Below are positions 27,376 to 44,954 of a stretch of DNA of 64,000 nt, in pieces. Each line of letters opens with the position of its first letter. Positions within the stretch are counted from its first letter, which is position 1. The position numbers and the translations under genes are program-made. A model generated the notes under the pieces. The model was not told where the DNA came from and did not search any database. It worked only from the letters and a program-made list of their open reading frames with translations. The DNA lies in contig JAQFVV010006352.1 in the NCBI GenBank assembly GCA_028023455.1, positions 2,901,324 through 2,965,323 of the forward strand, in the 5' to 3' direction. The DNA is from Epiperipatus broadwayi (taxonomy: Eukaryota > Onychophora > Udeonychophora > Euonychophora > Peripatidae).

Positions 27376-27577
27376 ATGTATAAAACTCACATATATAGCA
27401 TTACATGTTTCATAATTTTAAAAAAATAATAATAATAATTTGTTGAGCAGATTTTAAAATTCAAATCTTGTAAAAATAAAAAATGTGTTATAATTTTTAT
27501 TAAAGAGAACGGGGTAGGAAAATATTTAAAAACTTTTTTTAAAGAAAACTCTCTTTGTTTTACAAAAAATAAATAAG

Positions 27578-28382
27578 CATTTATTTTATATAGCGTATGT
27601 TTACAATTGTATACATTCAAATATCAGCCTTTTAAGCTAATTGAGCTTTTAAGCTTTATGAGTGTTAATAATAAATGAATACTTTCTCACCAATACAAGA
27701 TATAGTATTTATGCAGGAATAAAAGGAATCCTTTTATTCCTACAACTCAAATGCTTATATATGAGCAAATCTGAAGTACTGGCAAGTAAAGCATGAGGAT
27801 GGAACCATCAACCACGTCATTCATTCAGACATTGTATATAGTAATTTAAAGTGACGGTTCCATCCTCATGCTTTACTTGCCAGTACTTCAGATTTGCTCA
27901 TATATAAGCATTTGAGTCATAGGAATAAGAGGATTCCTTTTATTCCTGCATAAATACTATATCTTGTATTGGTGAGAAAGTATTCACTTATTATTAACAC
28001 TTGCAAAGCATATGCACAATTAGCTAAAAAGGCTGATATTTTCATGTATACAATTGTAAACATATGCTATATAAAATAAATGCTCATTTACATATGATTA
28101 AGTTTCAGTTGGAATGACATTTAGTAAATTCTAGTTAATTTCACCCACGTCATTCACTCAGACATCATATATAGTAATTTAAAGTAATGGTTCTATCCTC
28201 ATGCTTTACTTGCCAGTACTTCAGATTTGCTCATATATAAGCATTTGAGTCATAGGAATAAGAGGATTCTTTTTATTCCTGCATAAATACTATATCTTGT
28301 GTTGGTGAGAAAGTATTCATTTATTATTAATACTCGCAAAGTGTATGCACAATTAGCTTAAAAATCTGATATTTGAATGTAT
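27578..28382. mobile_element. Fold-back non-autonomous element with 14-bp target duplication
   Basis: AAAAAATAAATAAG flanks it on both sides (27564-27577 and 28383-28396) and occurs once (with one change) in the uninterrupted R1 copy at ~39690, so the insertion is proven by the empty site. Inside, a ~230-bp segment occurs inverted at 27578-27806 and direct at 27856-28088, then again direct from 28189 to the end; the direct units repeat every 333 bp (27813 and 28146, CACGTCATTCA). The layout (inverted plus tandem copies) resembles the hammerhead elements, but no CUGANGA/GAA core was found. Confidence 0.75.
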
Positions 28383-28795
28383 AAAAAATAAATAAGTAAA
28401 TATGGAAAGTTAAAATAAAATCAGTTTGTAAAAGTGAAAACTTTCGAAAATGCAATTACTTTCAAAAATTAATTAATTAATTTGGAATGTTAATAAGATT
28501 TCTGATTGATAATGATACTGAAATTGTATTAATTGAAAAAACTAAACTATTGATGAGATAGTACATTAATCTAAACAAAAGATTAGTTTAAAGCAAATGT
28601 AAAAATAATTTTAAAAAAAACAGATTTTAGTTAAAATCAAAATTAAAAATAATTATAAGGAATTAAACACAATGAGAAAAAAAGGATATAAAATTGCTAT
28701 GGCCTATTGTTATTTAGTTGAGTCTGCAATCTGTTAGATCATTTCCCTCTTGAGTCTGTAAATCAGTCTGGTCTTCAATCAGTAATTCAGTTTGG

Positions 28796-29106
<311 letters not shown>

Positions 29107-31560
29107 CTGATATTCGGAAATTAAAATTTCAATATTATCAAAAATATTTTAATGATAAAAATATTTCTTTGAAATGGAAGTTGATAAATTCTCTTGTAAA
29201 GAAACCTTTGTCAAGTCAACTTAAATTTATAAAACACAATGATAATTTGATTGAAGTAGAAAATAATGAAAAATGTGTTGCTGACTTGTTTAATAATTTT
29301 TTTTTCAGATCTATCAATAGATAGAACACCAGTACAAGAATTGTCTTTTGCTGATTCTTGTGTAAATTCTTTTTTGTGTACAGATGTTACTGATTTGGAT
29401 TTGTCTGGTAAAATTGATCTCTTAAAGAATGTTCATTCAACTGGTCTAGATAAGTTAACACCAAAGATTCTTAAGGAAAATAAGTCAGCTTTCATACCTG
29501 TTCTTGTTTATTTGTTTAATCTTTCCTTAAATGTTGGTTTGTTTCCTACTTGTTTGAAGGTTGGTTTTATTACACCTATTTTTAAAAAGGGTGATCCTGT
29601 ACAGCTTGACAATTATAGACCAATATCTATTATATCTGTAATATCCAAATTGTTAGAGATGGTGGTTAAAGAGAAAATGATGTCATTTTTATCTAAAAAT
29701 AATATTTTATCTGACCATCAATATGAATTTATTTCTGGTAGAAGTACCTTGGACACTTTCTATAGTCATGTAAACAATTTGACAACTTCACTAGATAAGG
29801 ATTTTAAAACTGTTGCTATTTATTTAGACTTGTCTAAGGCATTTGACTCTGTATCTCACAAAATTTTACTTAAGCGTTTATATTCATATGGTTTTCGTGG
29901 TGGATTTATTTCATGGTTTGCGAGTTACTTAAAGGATAGAAAACAAGAAACAAATATTTCTGGTGTTGTAAGCTCTTTTATAACAGTTAACCATGGTGTA
30001 CCACAAGGTTCAGTTTTGGGTCCCATTTTATTTATAATTTATATAAATGATTTATTTTCTTTACCTTTAGAATCTAAGATTTATGGTTTTGCAGATGATA
30101 TTGCTTTATCTTATGCTGCAGTTTCATATAATTTTGTTGAAAAAATAATTAATGATGATTTAATCCTAATTAGTAAATGGTTAGCATTTAATAATTTATC
30201 AATTAATCTGAGTAAAACAAAAGCTATTAATTTTTCTTATAGGTCAAATATTCATTCGCTTAACATTACTATTTGTAATAAGTATTTTTGGCATTGTAAT
30301 AGCACTTGTACTTGTGCTAACATTTCTTTTGTTGATAATATTTGCTATCTAGGTGTTTTTATTGACTCCAGACTATCTTGGTCAAACCATATTGACTTCC
30401 TTTGTTCTCGTTTACATAAATTAAATTATATGTTTTTCTACTTATCTAAATTTTTTCCTCGGTCAGCTTTGACTACTTTATATATTTCTTCTTATCAAAG
30501 CTTATTATGTTATAATATATCAGTTTGGGGGAACTGTTCTACTTTTGCAATGACTACATTGTCTGTTTTACAGAATTATACAATGCGTATCATTTTTGGT
30601 AGATCACGTGCCACATCTGTTAAAGATATTTATGCCACTTTTAATATACTAGATGTTTTCCATTTGTATAAATATAGAGTGATTCTTGATATTTATTGTA
30701 GGAAACTTCATTTAGATACTAAATCTTCTGTTGTAAATACTCGTTTATCTACTAAATATCAGCTAGCTTTACCTAATTTTCTTAAAACATCTAGTAGGAA
30801 GCAATTTAGTTATAATGGTCCTAAATTATTTAATATGTTTATAAGAGATTGTTCTGTGAATTTAATGAGCACTAGTTATTTGATTTTTAAAAAGCATTTA
30901 TGGCACTGGTTATATTATGCTAAGCATTAGTTTTATTTTGTTTATTTTATTTTATTTTTGTTTATACTGTATGTTATGTTGTAATTATTTACTACTGTTA
31001 TTGAATTTCCAAATGTAATCTGTGTATAATTTTAATATTTTATGTTATATATTTTTTTTTTGTATTTTATTAGTGTTTATTAGTAAATACTCGTTTATCT
31101 ATTAAATATCAGTTAGCTTTACATAATTTTCTTAAAACATCCAGTAGGAAGCAATTTAGTTATAATGGTCCTAAATTATTTAATATGTATTTATAAGAGA
31201 TTGTTCTGTGAATTTAATGAACACTATCTTATTTGATTTTTAAAAAGCATTTATGGCACTGGTTATATTATGCTAAGCATTAGTTTTATTTTTTTATTTT
31301 TTATTTTTTTTGTTTATATTATATGTTATGATGTAATTATTTATTACTGTGATTGAATTGCCAAATGCAATATCTGTGTGATTTTAATATTTTGTTATAT
31401 TTATACTTTTTTTTTTTGTATTTTATTAGTGTTTTTAGTTGTTACATTTAAATTCCTCACACAAGATTTTTCTTGTATGGAATTTATCTCACTGTATTAT
31501 ACATTTATTGTTTGCTTCATGATAAATAAATAAATAAAAAAAATAAAAATAAAAAAATAA
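29107..31560 (+). mobile_element. Jockey/CR1-like LINE, 5' truncated
   Basis: Starts inside the second open frame right after (ATT)n and ends with ACACAAGATTTTTCTTGTATGG, a short 3' UTR and an AAATAAATAAATAAAA-type tail, then another (ATT)n. R1 copy 2 shows the site without it (GGATTATTATTCAGTTTGG, ~40102). The endonuclease part is missing. The 3' end of the ORF with its 3' UTR is duplicated in tandem (30733-31082, then 31083-~31434). Confidence 0.85.
29112..30930 (+). pseudogene. LINE reverse transcriptase (jockey/CR1-like), one frameshift
   Basis: Target-primed reverse transcriptase of a non-LTR retrotransposon. A first open piece (29112-~29300, ...FQYYQKYFNDKN...LFNNFFFRS) is joined by a frameshift in a T-run (~29300) to a 554-codon frame from 29266. 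In that frame: NYRPISIISVISKLLE (~117-131), FISGRSTLD (155-163), motif A LDLSKAFD (187-194), GVPQGSVLGPILF (244-256), motif C FADDIA (275-280), then the thumb and a C-terminal part ending at TAG 30930. The catalytic Asp residues are all present, so the RT core is young or recently active. The N-terminal endonuclease is absent because the copy is truncated at the (ATT)n. Confidence 0.9.
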
Positions 31561-31749
<189 letters not shown>

Positions 31750-32772
31750 TTTGGACAGACTGCAAAATGTAGATTCTGAATTTTTTATTGAAAAACCCAT
31801 ACAACCAGAGATCCAGATATTCAGAAACTGTAAACACAGTAGTAAGTTAATCAATTATTGCTGCAGTCAACATCAATACAAAAGCCACAAATCTAATAGT
31901 AATGTGTGGTGCTAGACCATCTTTAGGAGTATTCAACAACTTCATGCCCTCGTTCTCAGAAAAATCAACTATACTCACCTGAACTCTCACTAGAAGCTAA
32001 TGCCAAAATGGTGAAATTGACATTTCCACAAACTATCTCTCATTGTCAAGACAAAGAATAGAAAATGAACCCTAAAACCATTGATGGAAACCAAAAAGGC
32101 AATGGGCTAGATGACAATTTTAAAAACCTAGGTAAAAACATTTGATATAGACATTTTATATTTATTTTAAATGAATTTTAATTAACAAAGGACTATTATA
32201 AAATTTAGCCTGAAACTAATCATTAATCTTTTATATTTTTTATGTAAAATATGATATTGTTATATTATATTAGATTTGTGTTTCAATGAATAAATATTAA
32301 TAATTGCTTAAATATTATTTGGTATATTCTCTCTCTCATTTGTCACAGTGTTACTATTAATTTAAAAGTATAGTTATTTGTATGTGTTAAATTAATGTGC
32401 TGGACCCTGAAACAGAGTAGTAGATAGCCTAGGATATGTCAAGCACTGGACTGTATGCCTGTTGTCAGAATTATGGTGACTATATAACCTATGGTTGGCT
32501 GGTGTCTGAGGTTGATCTTCAAATCAAATAAAATACTTTGGATGATAGGGGTTTGAATCCAAATATCAAGGTGGACCACAGTCTGAAAATGTGATTGTGC
32601 TATGCTTTGCATAGTTTGATCTGAGTGAGAGTATTATTGATGGCTATGCTATCAACAGTATTCTCCCCTTTGCTAGAAGGGCTGGTCTATTGCCATGTTT
32701 TTTAATTATTATAAAAGGTATTTAAACCCAGTTAAACCTATTAAGAATAACCTTTATTCAGAGAACCAGGTT

Positions 32773-34239
32773 CAAATGCCATCTAATGTGGGGTTCCAAA
32801 GTGTCATAAATTATCCTAGCATAATCAAAGTTAAAAAAGTAAAATTGTAATTAAAATTGAAAAAACGTTTGAAACTAAAATATAAGATAAAAACTAATTC
32901 CATAGTTAGAAAAATTAAAATTGGTGGGCAGTTTGAGAAGAGAAATAGACTAGAGCAAACAAGGTATAATAGTTAAAAATATACTGTAATTAAAAAGAAG
33001 AGAGAGAAAAAAGCAACCAGAAAGGTAAATAAATTTGTTATTGTGGTTGTTATGGCCAGGTGAAAATTAGAGAGGTCTGGGGCATGTTTTTTTTTTCAAG
33101 TTACGTGAACACTTCATTAGATTTTAAAATGGGAAAAATAATGAAAAGTCATGAAATAAATAAAATAAAATAAACGTTTTTTTTTTTGTTTTAAAAATCA
33201 ATAATGGAAATAAAATCGAGTTAAATAAATAACATAAAATAAAAAATTTTGAGAATCAAATATACGGTGATAAAATAAATGTATATAAATCAAATAAATA
33301 AAATTTTGCATGAAATCTAAAAGAATAAATTGAATAAAGCATGTATTAAATGAAATGAAATCTATAAAAAAATATATAAATGATTGCAAAATAATTTTTC
33401 ATGTAGGTGTATATTATATGTAGGTTAATATAGTCATGGAGGGGGGAAAGGGTAAATAAAGATTGATAAGTATTAAATGTATGGCTGTCACTATGTAAAC
33501 TTAAGATCCATAATGGGCAGAAAAACAAGAGGGATCATCCAATAGAATGAGAATCCAATAGAAAGTTTTGGACTCATCCAACACACTGGGAAAAGTCATC
33601 CCAGTCCCTTATCTAAAAAATACGGGCCAGGAAAATAGATCCAGACAAGTCACAAATTAGTTTTGTGGGAGAGAAAATTCCCAACACAATATAATAATAA
33701 ATCTCATTTTAGCATAAACCAAATGGTCAGATGGATGAATACTGAGATTCACAGTGACCCCATAACTTCTAGAATGCAGACCCAAGGGAGAAAGTCTGGG
33801 TCTCATTCAACCCACTGGTGGAAAAATTCCAGCATAGAAGTTAGTTAAATTATTTTTTATTACATAAGTTGGATATAAGTCAAATGTGTTCTGCCATTTG
33901 CAGCATGTACCCTCTTTACACACATTAGAAAAGTGTATGTTGTCCCTTATTGTCAATCACATATGCAATTGGACATTTTATTTTATAGAAAAATATTAAA
34001 TAAATAAACAAACGAAAAGTGAAAAATCAAACAGAAAAGTTTAAAATAAAATGACAGCTAAAATGAGTCAAACTGATGCATTTTATCTCTCTAACTGGGG
34101 GGTGGGTGGAGGAGATGCTGTAATGTTTGTGATATATATATATATATATAAACATTACAAGAATAAAGCTAAACTAGTCAATATAAAATCAAAACTACCC
34201 AAATCCAAAATTAAACCAGACCAGCATAAAAAATAATAT
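32773..34239. other. Intronic sequence without recognised genes
   Basis: Slightly less AT-biased in 33480-33840 (CACTGGGAAAA and CCCACTGGTGGAAAA recur, ~33585 and ~33815), suggesting an old internal duplication. (TA)n at 34133-34150. No coding signal. Confidence 0.4.
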
Positions 34240-34995
34240 TAATTCTTCAACCGTCTCTTACGAGGCTCCTCGTAGACATCTGACGTCACTCTAACTCTGC
34301 CAGTTCTTATGCTAAAAAATTCGTTTGATAGGTTTTGAATAGGTTTTTAAAAGTTCTGTAAGATGGTGCCCTCTTCCGATTTATTTTACAAGTAAAAAAT
34401 AAAAAAAAAACGCATTTAAACCTAAACAAAGAAAGAACATCGTTTGTAATTGGTTGTTAGTGAGCTCTCAGCCGAAAAAGACATTCTGATTGGCTGGAAA
34501 GAACAAAGAAATCGCCTGATCAAAGAAAATAAAGAAAAACGCTGAGATTTTCATTTTGAATGCAATTTTAAATATTAAAAAAATATAATTTCAGAAATTA
34601 AACTAGTTTTTTAAAAAAAAAACTAAAAAAACAAAATTATTTTCGAAAAATATTGAAGATTTTAGTAAAAATATTAAAGAAATATTTAAAAGAAATATTT
34701 ACTTTTTTATAATGTAAAAGTCAACCTTTTTGTTTATATTATAGCTTTTATGTTGCCGAAATTGAATATTTTAGAATAAATAAATAGCAATTTATTTTTG
34801 AAAGAACTTTCGTTCTCTTCATAACCTGAAAAATTAGTAATATACTTTTTATAAACGTATCTGAGTTGAATTTAATATTATAGGCGAATATGTTTTAACA
34901 ATAGGCTTTGTCTTCAGTTTGTGAGTTGGACAATTAAAAGATTTGATTTTTACCTCATACAACCAATAATATAATTAGTGGTTAAAAGGTTAAAA
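34240..34995 (+). repeat. Dispersed repeat R2, copy B
   Basis: Inverse-orientation relative of 15590-16370 (same blocks in the same order on the + strand, ending AATATAATTAGTGGTTAAAAGG). Its start has a small stem ACGAGG-CT-CCTCGT at ~34260 absent from copy A. Confidence 0.75.
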
Positions 34996-35060
34996 CACAA
35001 CCTAAGGTTTCACTGCTACAAGCAGACTTCTCAAGTGTAAAGAACTACAAAAACTACACA

Positions 35061-35090
35061 ATATATATATATATATATATATATTGTATA

Positions 35091-35135
<45 letters not shown>
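35061..35135. repeat. (TA)n microsatellite
   Basis: Interrupted (TA)n next to the left arm of the inverted Penelope fragment. Confidence 0.95.
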
Positions 35136-35139
<4 letters not shown>

Positions 35140-35804
35140 TTCAAAACAATACAATAATTAATACAGTAACAATATTTTAAACAAATATATACCAATTTAA
35201 TAGAAGTACTTTCAACTAGACTCAAATTGTATTAGAAAAAACCGTTACAAATGTAAACAAAAGTAATACGTCATACATCAATTTTCCCACAATTCATTAA
35301 TTTTTATATTGGCTGTCTGTCTATTTATCAACTGTTGCTTTTCACTTTTTATTAACATAGCTTTTTTAATTTTGCGTTTAATAAACGAGTGCAAAAATCA
35401 AGACAAGAGAATGTTAGAAATGATGATGTATCACCATCAGTATTTTTTGATCATAATGTAACATGTAATTATGGTTTTGATTTTGATTTTAATAAAGTTA
35501 AAATTCTGTGTATTGAAAGAAATAATAATAAACGCAAAATTAAAAAAGCTATGTTAATAAAAAGTGAAAAGCAACAGTTGATAAATAGAAAGACAGCCAA
35601 TATAAAAATTAATGAATTGTGGGAAAATTGATGTATGACATATTACTTTTGTTTACATTTGTAACGGTTTTTTCTAATACAATTTGAGTCTAGTTGACAA
35701 CGACTACATAGATAGTTGAAAGTACTTCTATTAAATTGGTATATATTTGTTTAAAATATTGTTACTGTATTAATTATTGTATTGTTTTGAATAATTATAT
35801 ATAT
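35128..35804. repeat. Long inverted repeat made of Penelope C-terminal sequence
   Basis: Left arm 35128-35380 and right arm 35529-35804 are near-identical inverses; the 148-base loop belongs to the plus-sense coding piece 35389-35631. The right arm has about 20 extra bases (ACAACGACTACATAGATAG) between two GTTGA copies at ~35694-35720; the left arm has lost them, a deletion between short direct repeats. Both outer ends run into TA-rich sequence. Confidence 0.9.
35389..35631 (+). pseudogene. Penelope-like element, C-terminal fragment
   Basis: Open for 80 codons to TGA 35631. The sequence FDFNKVKILCIERNNNKRKIKKAML...INRKTANIKINELWEN (shortened: FDFNKVKILCIERNNNKR) has the layout of the C-terminal tail after the GIY-YIG endonuclease in Penelope-type elements: 'F-f-nvkil--e-n---R-i-Ea--I', then an 'N-R---n-i--lw' end. 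The same ending ([19 protein letters not shown]) occurs at 42138-42312. No start of its own; it is a 5'-truncated copy whose upstream part is replaced by its own inverted copy. Confidence 0.65.
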
Positions 35805-35844
35805 TTTATTATAATTGGAATACAGACATTGATTAATAATTTAT

Positions 35845-36600
35845 ATATATATATAATATTAAAAACTACCCACAAATCCATTCACTTCCCATCCACCCTT
35901 AATATTAAAAGAACTCTAAATAAGTTAATTGCTTCAGAATAATAAATTTTCAATAATAAAGACTCTTTAATTCTTCTTTTGATTTCATTTCTCTCAAAGA
36001 AGACAACCTTAGCTTCATCAAAATCAATAGGGTGGCCTGTATTTTTTTCATGGACATACAAAGCAGAACTAAGATATCTATTTTAACTCTACTTTTAAAA
36101 ACCTTTATTCTTTCATTTAAACTCAAACTACTCTGACCTATGTAAACCTTCATACAAATAAACAAGGAATAAAATATACTACACCAGGAATAGTCTTTCT
36201 ATTAAAAACTTCTTTTGTATTATTTAATAAATTATTCAATGTAACACCCCTTTTCCAAGCAATTTTCTTATTTCCAAACAATTTACTATTTCTACACACA
36301 ATTTTATAAGAAGACAATTTAAATGGCAAAGAAATAAAATCATATTTTTTTAACCTTTACATACTTACAAATATTACTATTAAATAAAATACTTTTAACA
36401 AACTTATCAGAGTATCCAACACTCAAGTAATCTTTATAAAATTGATATTTTTGAAACAAAGCTACCCCACTAGAATTATTTAATTTAATATTCCTATGAC
36501 AATAATTTCTTAAAGCAGCTACTTTATGAGATACAGACTGATAGCTATCAGGTTTAATTATAGATCTTAATTCTTTACTTTTAACTAAATGGCTGCATTT
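35845..36600 (-). pseudogene. Penelope-like element: RT-distal part plus GIY-YIG endonuclease
   Basis: Read on the minus strand: SYQSVSHKVAALRNYCHRNI, SVGYSDKFVKSILFN (RT-distal region), then KLFGNKKIAWKRGVTLNNLL, the endonuclease opening VVYFIPC and KVYIGQSSLSLNERIKVFKS, i.e. the VY-IPC...YIGQ(T/S)--SL--R core of GIY-YIG nucleases, and, after a frameshift, SALYVHEKNTGHPIDFDEAK and ERNEIKRRIKESLLLKI. Penelope elements join such an endonuclease to a telomerase-related RT. A few frameshifts and a stop make this copy dead. Ends in (TA)n at 35842. Confidence 0.8.
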
Positions 36601-36738
36601 AAATTGTCTTCTTATAAAATTGTGTGTATAAATAGTAAATTGTTTGGAAATAAGAAAATTGCTTGGAAAAGGGGTGTTACATTGAATAATTTATTAAATA
36701 ATACAAAAAAAGTTTTTGATAGAAAGACTATTCATCTG
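36190..36738. repeat. Head-to-head inverted Penelope fragment
   Basis: Bases 36592-36735 are the inverse of 36190-36327, so a ~140-bp plus-sense Penelope piece (KLSSYKIVC-NSKLFGNKK) is fused head to head with the minus-sense copy; its outer end abuts the broken 3' end of the RTE LINE at ~36736. Confidence 0.88.
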
Positions 36739-39320
36739 CTAACTCCTGCAACATTTCCTGCAGCTCTGAAGTATTATTTGCAATAACAACATCATCATCT
36801 GCAAAATCTTAATGACTTAAATACTCTCCATTTACTTTTACTCCTTTAGTTTCCCATTTTAATCCACAAAATACTTCTTGCAGCACTGCTGTAAAATGTT
36901 TTGGAGATATAAAGTCACCTTGCCTTACACCTTTCTCAATGTTGATTTTTCCAGTATCATTATGTAATCTAATTGTTGCTGTTGCATTTTTATAAATATT
37001 CTTTAAAATATGACAATATCCTGGATCTATACCTTGATGATCCAATGCTTTAATCACTGAAGAAATGTGTATACAATCGAATGCTTTTTCATAATCTACA
37101 AATCCAAAACATAATGACAACTCATATTCATTTGTCCTTTCTATGACTTCTCTCAATACCTGGATATGATCTATTGTACTAAAACCACTTTTAAATACAG
37201 CTTGTTCTTTTGGTTTGTGGAAATCCAAAGTTCTCTGTAGACGAGTTGTAATTATCTTGGTAAAAATTTTATATAAAACTGATAAAAGGCTGATAGGTCT
37301 GTAATTTCTAATATCTTCCTTATCACCTTTTTTAAATATTAATATTATTACTGCATTCTTCCAATCTTCCGATACTTCTTTATCATTTAGACATTTGGTA
37401 TATAACTTTGCTAAAATTGTTTCTATTTCTTCACCTGTTTCTTTTAATATATCAATTATAATTCCATCATTTTCTGGAGCCTTTTCTTTCTTCATACATT
37501 TACCTGCATGTCTCACTTCTTCATTTAAAATTCTGGGCAATTCGGAAGATGTGATAGATATTGGAGGTACTTGTTCTTTATTACTATATAATTCTTGATA
37601 AAAATCTTCTACCAATTTCATGATGTCATCTCTCTTTTTAGTAATAATTCCATCTTTTTTTCTTATTGCAGATATAAATTTTCTACCAAAACCAAAATGT
37701 TGTTTAACATTCTTGAGACTTTTATTTTCTTCTACAGCTTTCCTTGCTATTTCACAGTTATACTTTCTTATATCCTTTTCAACTCTTTTCCATACCATTT
37801 TACAAAATTCGAGATATCCAATTCTTTTTAATACATCATTTTTGTATATCTTCATATTCCTTCTTTTCTTCATAAATTCTCTAGTCTCAGTAGAAATCTT
37901 AATAGTCAATTGCTGCTTTTTTCTACCAGCTATCTTTGTTGCAGTTTTTAAAAGTCTATCAGTTATTTTCATATTAATTTCATTCAAATCTGAATCATGT
38001 TCAAAATCTCCTAACACTTGAAACCTATTTGTAAGTTCTAATTTAAATTCATTAGAATGTTTCTGAAGATTAGGAATATCAACTGTAAATATTGTTTTTC
38101 TTAATAATTTTTGTCTCTCTAGTTTTACATTAACACGTAACTTACACCTTACTAATCGATGATCACTTCCTGTGTTAAATTTATTAAGAACATTACAATC
38201 TTGAAATATATATTTCCTGTTAGTCAAAATATAATCCAATTCTGCTGTACCTTCATTTGGATGCTTCCATGTCCATTTCCTTTTAACATTTTTCTCAAAA
38301 AATGAATTCATAATATAAAGTTTTTCTTTTTCTGCAAACTCCACAAGTCTATGTCCTCTCTCATTTCTATTACCATAACCAAAATTACCTACAGCAATTT
38401 CATCTTTCATTTGTCTACCAATCCTAGCATTAAAGTCTCCCATAACAATTTTAAAATGTTGTTTACTCTGATCAAAATCCTTTTGTACATCCATATAAAA
38501 ATTTTCTACTACTTCATCACTATGAGAACTTGTTGGGGCATAAACCTGGATTATCTGCATTTGGTATCTGCTATTAAGTTGTATAACTAATCTTGCCACT
38601 CTGTCCGATACACCATCAATCTTCACAATATTGTTCTTCCACTTTTTATTTATAATGAATCCTACTCCACTTGTATTTCCAATATGTGTACCTTTATAAT
38701 AGAGTATATGTCCACTTTTTAAATCAATTGTTTCTTCTCCTTTTCTTCTAACTTCACAAAGTCCAATAATGTCCCATTTAATAGAAGACAGTTCTTCTAA
38801 TTCTTGCAATCTTCCTTCACTTGAAAGTGATCTGCAGTTGTAAGTACCTAAATAAAAAGTCATCATCAAATGGCAGCCTGGGTCCACAATCAGGGGATTC
38901 TTAGCACCCTCCATCTTTGACCACCAACTGCTGCCTTGGTTGGTGACTTTACAGCCTCCTGGGAATAAGGGCCATGCTTTATTTTTGTCTGTCATAATTG
39001 TATATATGTATTGGAAAAATATTTATCATTTACACAAACATTCATTCTGCCTTATCAGGCACTGAGAAGAAAGACCATGGTGTTTCTTGATCTTAAACTC
39101 AGAGGTAAAAAGCCAATAAACTCACCACGCTGCCTAATGCATGTTGGTGCGCAGCCCATCCATGTTTGTATACTATATGAATAATCACATAGTAATAACA
39201 GCTGCAATGACAAGAATGTATGGAGTGGACATTAGGAATTTTCCCTGCTCGGTTCCTTTAAGGCCTCCAAGAGGAATCAAAGGGTCTCCTTTCAGTTAAT
39301 AGCAAACTCCTTTCTGCAGC
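36736..39320 (-). mobile_element. RTE-type LINE, copy B, 3' truncated
   Basis: Extends from a 5' end with CTGCAG next to (TA)n (39316-39335) to a 3' break at ~36736 just after motif C. Shares its 5' UTR (CCTCTTGGAGGCCTTAAAGG, quoted on the + sense of copy A) with 1939-4260. Contains the main ORF listed next. Confidence 0.9.
36809..38995 (-). pseudogene. RTE-type LINE ORF: APE endonuclease + reverse transcriptase
   Basis: Open for 728 codons. Endonuclease: TYNCRS (51-56), the Glu motif LCEVRRKGE (79-87), VYAPTSSHSD (151-160), MGDFNARIG (185-193), AELDYILTNR (251-260) and GSDHRLV (276-282). RT: NYRPISLLSVLYKI (564-577), FKSGFSTIDHIQVL (601-614), motif A FVDYEKAFD (632-640), GVRQGDFISP (689-698). 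An in-frame stop follows EYLSH, immediately before DFADDDVVIAN (motif C, ~36790), and the frame runs on to ~36740. The endonuclease nicks target DNA and the RT copies the element RNA there. Dead through the stop and missing 3' end, but well preserved; the start could be either Met 1 or the Met at 45. Confidence 0.92.
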
Positions 39321-39335
39321 CATATATATATATAT
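39316..39335. repeat. Short (TA)n at the RTE 5' end
   Basis: (TA)n between the 5' end of RTE copy B and R1 copy 2; copy A also begins directly after TATATATATG. Confidence 0.85.
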
Positions 39336-41160
<1,825 letters not shown>

Positions 41161-42054
41161 CAATATATAACTTTCAATGAGTTTTACAATGTAAATTAAC
41201 TATTAACTGATAGAGTGATACCACATGTCGCTTTCAGCATTCATTAATATTTATGCTTCGTTTATAATTTTTAAATGAAGGGATACATTTCATTTATTGA
41301 TTATATATTTGTATAGGATAACTATACAATAACACAATAAACATTGTAGTTTGTCATTATTTGTAAATCTTAATAATTTTTCTTTTGGATTTACTGATAT
41401 TTTATAAACATTGACACCCCCTTTTACCTTTACAAGTTTCCATGTATATATATAATATTTAAATACAAATATATTGTCTATACTGAACTTTATGTAATTA
41501 AAAGGAATTTGAACTCAGGTTTTCAAGCTCCCTGCAGCTATTAATTTCATCTTATATAACTGATACACATGATCATATACATGTGATTATTTATTTTTTT
41601 CACATATATATGCTCATATGTATCAGTTGTATAATATGGAGTAAATGGCTGTAGAGAACTTGAAAGTCTGAATTCAAATTCTTTTGTACATATATGAGTG
41701 TTTTAATGGAGAGATTGAATGTATGGTATTATTCATTTTTAGTTAATTAGAAAGTTATTTCCTTAGAACATTATCTATTGAAATCCATTTATCTCCAGTC
41801 AAAAGTTACAGTAAACTGTGATGCCTTGTTCTCTGTATTAGATTTATATTAGAACTAGAGTGACATTCAAAAAGAATCCTTTGAATCTTCCTTTTCAATG
41901 TAATCAGCCTAACAGTTTTACTTTAGCTGTTGTTCTGGGATAATTGGCATACATTAGCTACTTCTAGACCAAGTGTTTCTAATTAAATAATTATAAATGG
42001 ATAACTCTACACATTAAATATCTACATATATATATATGTCATATTATTATTATT
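41161..42054. other. Intronic sequence without recognised genes
   Basis: No coding signal. An imperfect palindrome around 41510-41680 (TCAAGCTCC...CATGTGATTA...GAACTTGAAAGTC) is visible, with arms of ~30-40 bases. Confidence 0.4.
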
Positions 42055-44921
<2,867 letters not shown>

Positions 44922-44954
44922 AAATAATAATGGTAATAACAATAATAATAATTC

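Noticed and set aside
37395-38590. Plus-strand open frames at 37395-38021 and 38351-38590, and minus frame 2715-3092
   Set aside because: Antisense shadows of the RTE LINE coding sequence.
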